Shown in pieces: positions 59,530-64,000 of a stretch of DNA of 64,000 bases. Positions within the stretch are counted from its first letter, which is position 1. Every line of letters starts with the position of its first letter. The notes under the pieces are model-generated. The model was given only the letters and a program-made list of their open reading frames with translations. It was not told where the DNA came from and did not search any database. The stretch is taken from NCBI GenBank assembly GCA_026826555.1, contig JAKSZT010054583.1, positions 665,161 through 729,160 of the forward strand, given 5' to 3'. A program made the position numbers and the translations under genes. This stretch comes from Tolypeutes matacus (lineage: Eukaryota; Chordata; Mammalia; Cingulata; Chlamyphoridae).

Positions 59530-59708
59530 TTTTTTTTTTTAAGATTTTATTTATTTATTCATTTATCCCCCCCTTGCTGCTTGTTCTCACTGGGTCAGCT
59601 AACCACGCCGTGCGGCGGGCTTGCCTTCACCAGGAGGCCCCGGGAACCGAACCCAGGGCCTCCCATATGGTAAACGGGAGCCCTACTGATTGAGCCACGG
59701 CCGCTCCC
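59530..59708 (-). mobile_element. DAS-type SINE with 3' tail module
   Basis: Same body as the copy at 48083-48276 ('ttgccttcaccaggaggccc', 'gctgggtcagctaacc'-like text with B box 'ggttcggttcc' in minus reading). The direct repeats around 'tatattattatt' on the left (about 59513-59529) and right (59709-59720) are the TSD, followed by a T run that is the A-tail. The few differences from the 48.1 kb copy suggest both are fairly young. Confidence 0.93.
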
Positions 59709-59723
59709 TATATTATTATTTTT

Positions 59724-60640
59724 TGATAACATCCTTAGGATATATTTTTAAAGAGAATTTTCTGCTTAAAAGTTGACTGACGAAAATGTAAAAGAATGAC
59801 AATATCCAACATTGTCAAAGATAGAGGGACAAGCATACTCTCTCTTCACTACTTGATATATATTTGAAGTGTTCAGAAAATTTGCTTATCAGAAATGTCC
59901 ATATATAGAATAAAAACAATAAAGTGGTAGACTTTGCATGTTAACAATATCTACAGTTTTTTAAAGATTTTCAAACTCATGACCTCATCCTCCTTTTCCT
60001 TCACCTTGTGACTTGCTGTATTAAAGAGCTCTATTCAGTCTCTCTTAACCCTTCCAGACTTGCAAAGAGGATACAGCCTGGATCTTAGTTACATTTGCAA
60101 CTGCCGTCCTCAAGTCCTAAGTACATTATAACTGCATTGATAGTTCCATTATCACAGCATGACCATGCCAGGCTTTATGCGGTTGCTAAGTAATCAGTGT
60201 CAATTGTTGATCTTGAGGAGGAAGGACAAAATATTTCTTGATATAAAAGAAAAGCTTTATGGAAAAGAAAAGGCTACCTTTTCCCATTGTATGCTATTTC
60301 TAAAGTACTACCATGTTGTAATATATTATTCATGAGACAAATTCTTACAAATATTCTGCCACTGTTTTTAGTCACTTTATCTTGGGAACATTTATATTTA
60401 GGGTGAATGACTCTAACAAACATAAAAGACTTTTTGCATGTCTGTAAAGTTCATATAGAATTTAAGGGAAATATACAGATCTAATAGTTAAATCTCATGA
60501 GCATATGAAAGTTCTATTGCCAGTTTTTTCTGATCTGGAATGTAAATGAAGCCTCCTGCTAACAGCATAGTTACTTCAGCATGCATAGCTATTAAAAAAT
60601 CTTTTTCATAGAAAGGAACATTTTCTTATTGCACCAAATA
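59724..60640. other. Non-coding stretch
   Basis: No recognised gene or repeat. Confidence 0.5.
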
Positions 60641-60651
60641 ATCAAAAATAG

Positions 60652-61155
60652 ATGAAAGCAGAACCCACCCCAAACAAGATGGCAGAGATACTTCAGGACT
60701 TTGTCCCCGCCCACAGAAGCTTTGAACAAACAGCAAGAACTGGCAGAAACATCTTTCTCAAGTGCCAGAAAATACTTAAAGTTTGCAGAAGCAGGGTGAG
60801 CACCAAATCAAGGGAAAAGCTACGTAAAAACGGTAGGATTCATGGCACCCTGGCTGGGCCCTCTCACATTCCCTCATCAGCTCAGTATGGAACCTGCCCA
60901 TGCTTCCAACCAGATCCATGGTCCTGGTTGCAGAGGGAACAGAGTAACCCTGATGAACATACTCTGGGCATGTATGTCTGGCCTGGTCTCTCTGGTAGTG
61001 GCATGAGGCACTGGCTGTCTCAGAACATGCCCTGCAAGTACACAGTGGCACACAGAGCTCTCCTACAAGATATTATGGGAGAGCAGTCAGTTTATGCTAC
61101 TTGGGACAGGAGCTTGCTGGGTGTAGAATACACCTTGCAGTGCCTGGGACTGTGA
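60652..61155 (+). other. 167-codon open frame in half-L1 5' UTR
   Basis: The longest open frame in the window. Its first ATG lies in the target-site duplication, outside the element. A second in-frame ATG lies inside the CAAGATGGC motif. The protein has no domain I recognise and is rich in mixed polar residues, Cys and Trp. It could be a chance frame in GC-richer DNA or an ORF0-like reading of the 5' UTR. I do not call it a gene. Confidence 0.3.
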
Positions 61156-61386
61156 GGAAACTGTTCCCTAGGGAAAAGGAGACATATGTATCCATGGAAA
61201 TGATGGAATTCCCAGGGGCAGGCCACGTGTGCATGCCCAAGACAGTCCACATGGGCAGAAAGGATCAGGGATGCTCCAAGGCTTGGACCTGGAGCTGCCC
61301 TCTAAACTCTGTGTGGATAAGCCCAGGAGAGCCCTCACATGGGTCAGTCTGCAGATGAGGAAAGGTGTTTTCTTTGATTCCATCAT

Positions 61387-61422
61387 CTTCTTTTTTTCTT
61401 TTTTTTTTGGGGGGGGGTGGTG
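61387..61422. repeat. T-run joined to G-run in the 5' UTR
   Basis: 'tctttttttctttttttttt' followed directly by about nine G. Either an expanded UTR simple repeat or a small insertion. Confidence 0.8.
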
Positions 61423-61638
61423 AGGTGGCTAGCTCCTGGCTCCTGGCATTCACAGAAAACTCTGTCATAATACTAGCTGGTTACAAACTTAAGGAACAGA
61501 TGATGCGAAGTCTAAATTCCAGTGATAATATGTTAAACAATCAAAATATCTAAGTTTCAACAAAAGATTACCAAACATACAAAGAAACAGGAAGTGATGT
61601 CCCTGCCAAAGGAGCAATTAAAGCATTAGAAACTATCA

Positions 61639-62490
61639 GTGATGAGGACCAGGCATGGACATACCAGAAAAAGACTTGTAAAAATGGTCCTAAATATGCT
61701 CAAAAAGATAAGGGAAAACATGGACAAAGAACTAAAGGGAATCAGGGAAATATTAGGTGAACACAAAGGGAATGTCAGTAGAGAGGTAGAAATTATGAGA
61801 AGGAACCAAAATGAGTTCTAGTCTACAATAACAGAATTAAAAATTCCATAAAGTATTCGACAGCAGATTGGAGCTGGCAGAAGAAAGAATCAGTGAATTT
61901 GAAGATAAGACAATTGCAATGAGGAGCAGAAGGAAGAAGGAATGAAGAAAAGTGAACAGAGCCTGAGGAACCTGTGGGACACCATCAAGTGTACCAATAT
62001 ACTTACTGGAGGAGTCCCTGAAGGAGAAGAAAGAGAGAAAAGGGCAAAGCAATAGTCAATGAAGTAATGACTGGCAGCTTCTCAATTTACAACCAGGATA
62101 CTCAACAAAACCCAAACAAGATAAATCCAAATAGACACATACTGTAGTACTTTATAATTAAACTTTTGAGTGTCAAAGAAAAAGTGAGAATTCTGAATGC
62201 TGCAAGAGAGAAGCAACACGTCACATACAAGAGAGCCTTACTAAGATCAAGTGCTGATTTCTCAACAGAAACCATGGAGGCAAGTAGGTAGTAGTATGTC
62301 ATATTTAAAGCACTGAAGGGAAAAAAAATGCCAAGCAAGAATTCTATATATGGCAAAATTGTCCTTCAAAAATTAAGGAGATATTAAGACATTCCCAGAA
62401 AAACAAAAGCTGAGGGAGTTCATCACCAGTAGACCAGGCCTACAAGAAATGCTAAAGGGAGTTTCACAGACTGAAAGGAAAGGACACTAG
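61639..62490 (+). pseudogene. Half-L1 ORF1 pseudogene
   Basis: A frame from 61639 gives a basic, heptad-like stretch (MLKKIRENMDKELKGIREIL) that stops at 61821. Shifted frames continue with ELAEERISEFEDKTIAM near 61880 and a C-terminal part that ends LQEMLKGVSQTERKGH at the stop 62488-62490. These are the coiled-coil, linker and C-terminal domain of L1 ORF1p in order. At least two frameshifts and several stops break it. ORF1p binds RNA and trimerises; this copy cannot encode it. Confidence 0.85.
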
Positions 62491-63579
62491 ACAATTGACC
62501 AAAGCCACATGAAGAAATAAAGATTTCTGGTAAAGATGATGACTGATGAAAATAAATACCAGTATTATTGTAGTTTTATTTTGTAATCCACTTCATATTT
62601 CCTTCGGTACCTAAAAAGCAAATGCATAAAATGTAATTATAAATCACTGGTTTTTGACTCAGAATGTGTAAATATGTAATTTGTGACAAAAAATACCTAA
62701 AGGTGCTGGTACAGAGGGGTATAGGAACATAGTTTGTGTATATTGTTGAAGTTGATTTGGTATCAAAGCAAACCAGGTTTAGGATTTTAAATTTAATCCT
62801 CATGGTAACTACAAAGATAATATTGAAGTATATGCAAGCTCATAGAGACAGAAAGTCATGCACAGGTTGCCAGAGTGGGGGAGGTGGACAGGAGGAATGG
62901 GGGATTGAGGCATAATGGGTGTGGGGTTTTTGTTTGGGGAGATGGAAGTTGGCAAGGGTACTGCAACATTGTGAATTTGATTAACACCACTGAATGCTAT
63001 GCTTGAGATGGAAAGATATATGTTGTATATCAGTTCCCACAATTGAAAAAATAAAAACCAAAACCAAGAAGGAGCAACTAAAGAGACAATGACAATTAAA
63101 TGCAATATATGATCCTGGATGAGATCTAACAAAGAGGGAGAAAAGATGGAAAAGGACATTATTGGGAAATGTGAAAAAAAATGGAATGTCAGGTGTAATT
63201 GTTATATTAATGTTAAATTTCTTGAACTTGATAACTGCAGTTAAGGTGGAAATTTTATTAACATCTTTGTTCTTAAGAAAAGTACATGGCAGTATAAAGT
63301 GTTCAAGGAGCATGAGATATTCAACTTACACTCAAATGTTTAGAAAATTGATAGATAAATAGACAATATACAAATGGATGAATAGATAGATTGATAGAAT
63401 GATGGATATACAGCTAGAATGATATGGCAAGTGTGCAAAAAGTTAAAATTGGTAGATCTGGGTAGCTGAGGGGATAGGGGTATGTTGGAGTTTTCTGAAT
63501 GGGGTTTATATTATTTTATAACTGTTCTATAAGTTGGAAAGTATTTCAAAATAAAAAGTTAAAAAAATAGATGAAAGCA

Positions 63580-64000
63580 CTGGACAGTTTGAGTAGCTTT
63601 GTCGACAGTTTAGGATGCTACATGATTTTTCACCAAACTAGTACTTCGGCACCATGCTATTATTATAGCTTGATTTGGTTTCAATAAATCTTTTAAAAAT
63701 CAAATCAGTCAGCTCACACTTTAATTAAGTCTGATGTATTATGCTATATCAGTGAGAGGTTAAAAAAAAGGCAAGACCCCTGCTAAAAATTTACGTAGTA
63801 AAATTATACCCTTGCCTTTGAAAGATAATTAGCAATACACAAGATATATTCTAGGACTTCAGAAGATGGGGTGTTTTTGTGTGCTGGAGTTTTCAGGATA
63901 TAAAGAAGAACCTGTTCAGCTTTAGTCATTTCAGATGCGCATGAATAGCTGTAATTTAAAAGGTTCACAGGTGATTTTGAGATGCATTTTGGGTTGAGAA
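63580..64000. other. Non-coding end of window
   Basis: No recognised gene or repeat; AT-rich. Confidence 0.5.

Larger units (their letters stand above)
60644..63579 (+). mobile_element. Full-length half-L1 (HAL1-like) retrotransposon with 17-bp TSD
   Basis: The insertion proper is 60661-63562 (about 2.9 kb) between perfect copies of 'aaaaatagatgaaagca' at 60644-60660 and 63563-63579. Order: a GC-richer 5' UTR (60661-61560), an ORF1 remnant (61639-62490), and a long 3' UTR ending 'caaaataaaaagtt' plus A-tail. There is no ORF2 at all. HAL1 elements are L1 derivatives that kept only ORF1 and depend on L1 enzymes; this one fits that description and the expected size. The 5' end carries CAAGATGGC at 60675-60683, 15-23 bases from the start, like the YY1 site near the start of human L1. 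The bases at the left TSD boundary, TC/AAAAA, resemble an L1 endonuclease site. Confidence 0.88.

Noticed and set aside
1..64000. CRISPR arrays, bacterial operons, phage or plasmid features
   Set aside because: None seen; repeats are eukaryotic transposons and the composition is mammalian.

Overview
This is mammalian nuclear DNA, AT-rich and gene-poor, and it reads as intergenic or deep-intronic sequence. No open reading frame could be supported as a functional host protein gene. The reading frames with recognisable protein similarity are decayed LINE-1 (L1) or half-L1 frames. The lineage is best read from the repeats. Four tRNA-derived SINEs (30.7, 36.3, 48.1 and 59.5 kb) and one longer two-headed SINE (51.6 kb) match the armadillo/sloth DAS type, and primate Alu, rodent B1/B2 and ruminant SINEs are absent. 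I therefore place the window in Xenarthra (armadillo more likely than sloth, but not settled). This rests on recognition, not on a database search.

Layout. 0-3.4 kb: nothing recognised. 3.4-11.5 kb: ancient MIR, L2 and L1 fragments, a retroposed U6 snRNA pseudogene with a perfect 13-bp target-site duplication (TSD), an ERV-type LTR on the minus strand, and a lineage-type L1 with a deletion inside ORF2. 11.9-12.3 kb: a MaLR-like LTR. 13.9-23.5 kb: a pile-up of minus-strand L1 and a lineage-type dispersed repeat (copy A), including a nearly complete L1 (ORF2, ORF1 and a GC-rich 5' region with ~57-bp units). 27.4-38.0 kb: copies B, C and D of the same dispersed repeat, two SINEs, and a local 154-bp direct duplication about 97% identical. 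39-47 kb: the least repeat-dense part, holding two stretches that look like conserved regulatory DNA (43.3-43.8 and 44.5-45.2 kb). 47.7-52 kb: an L1 3' UTR interrupted by a SINE, a half-L1-type fragment, and the two-headed SINE. 55.1-55.9 kb: a complete hAT-type DNA transposon with 8-bp TSDs. 58-59.7 kb: MIR, L2 and another SINE. 60.66-63.56 kb: an apparently full-length half-L1 (HAL1-like) retrotransposon, 5' UTR + ORF1 remnant + 3' UTR with no ORF2, flanked by a 17-bp TSD.

The genes do not work together as a pathway. What links the features is retrotransposition: the U6 copy, the SINEs and the half-L1 all carry A-tails and TSDs expected of the L1 machinery. The items most worth checking are the half-L1 with its composite 3' end, the four-copy lineage repeat, the two-headed SINE, the local duplication, and the candidate regulatory DNA near 43-45 kb.
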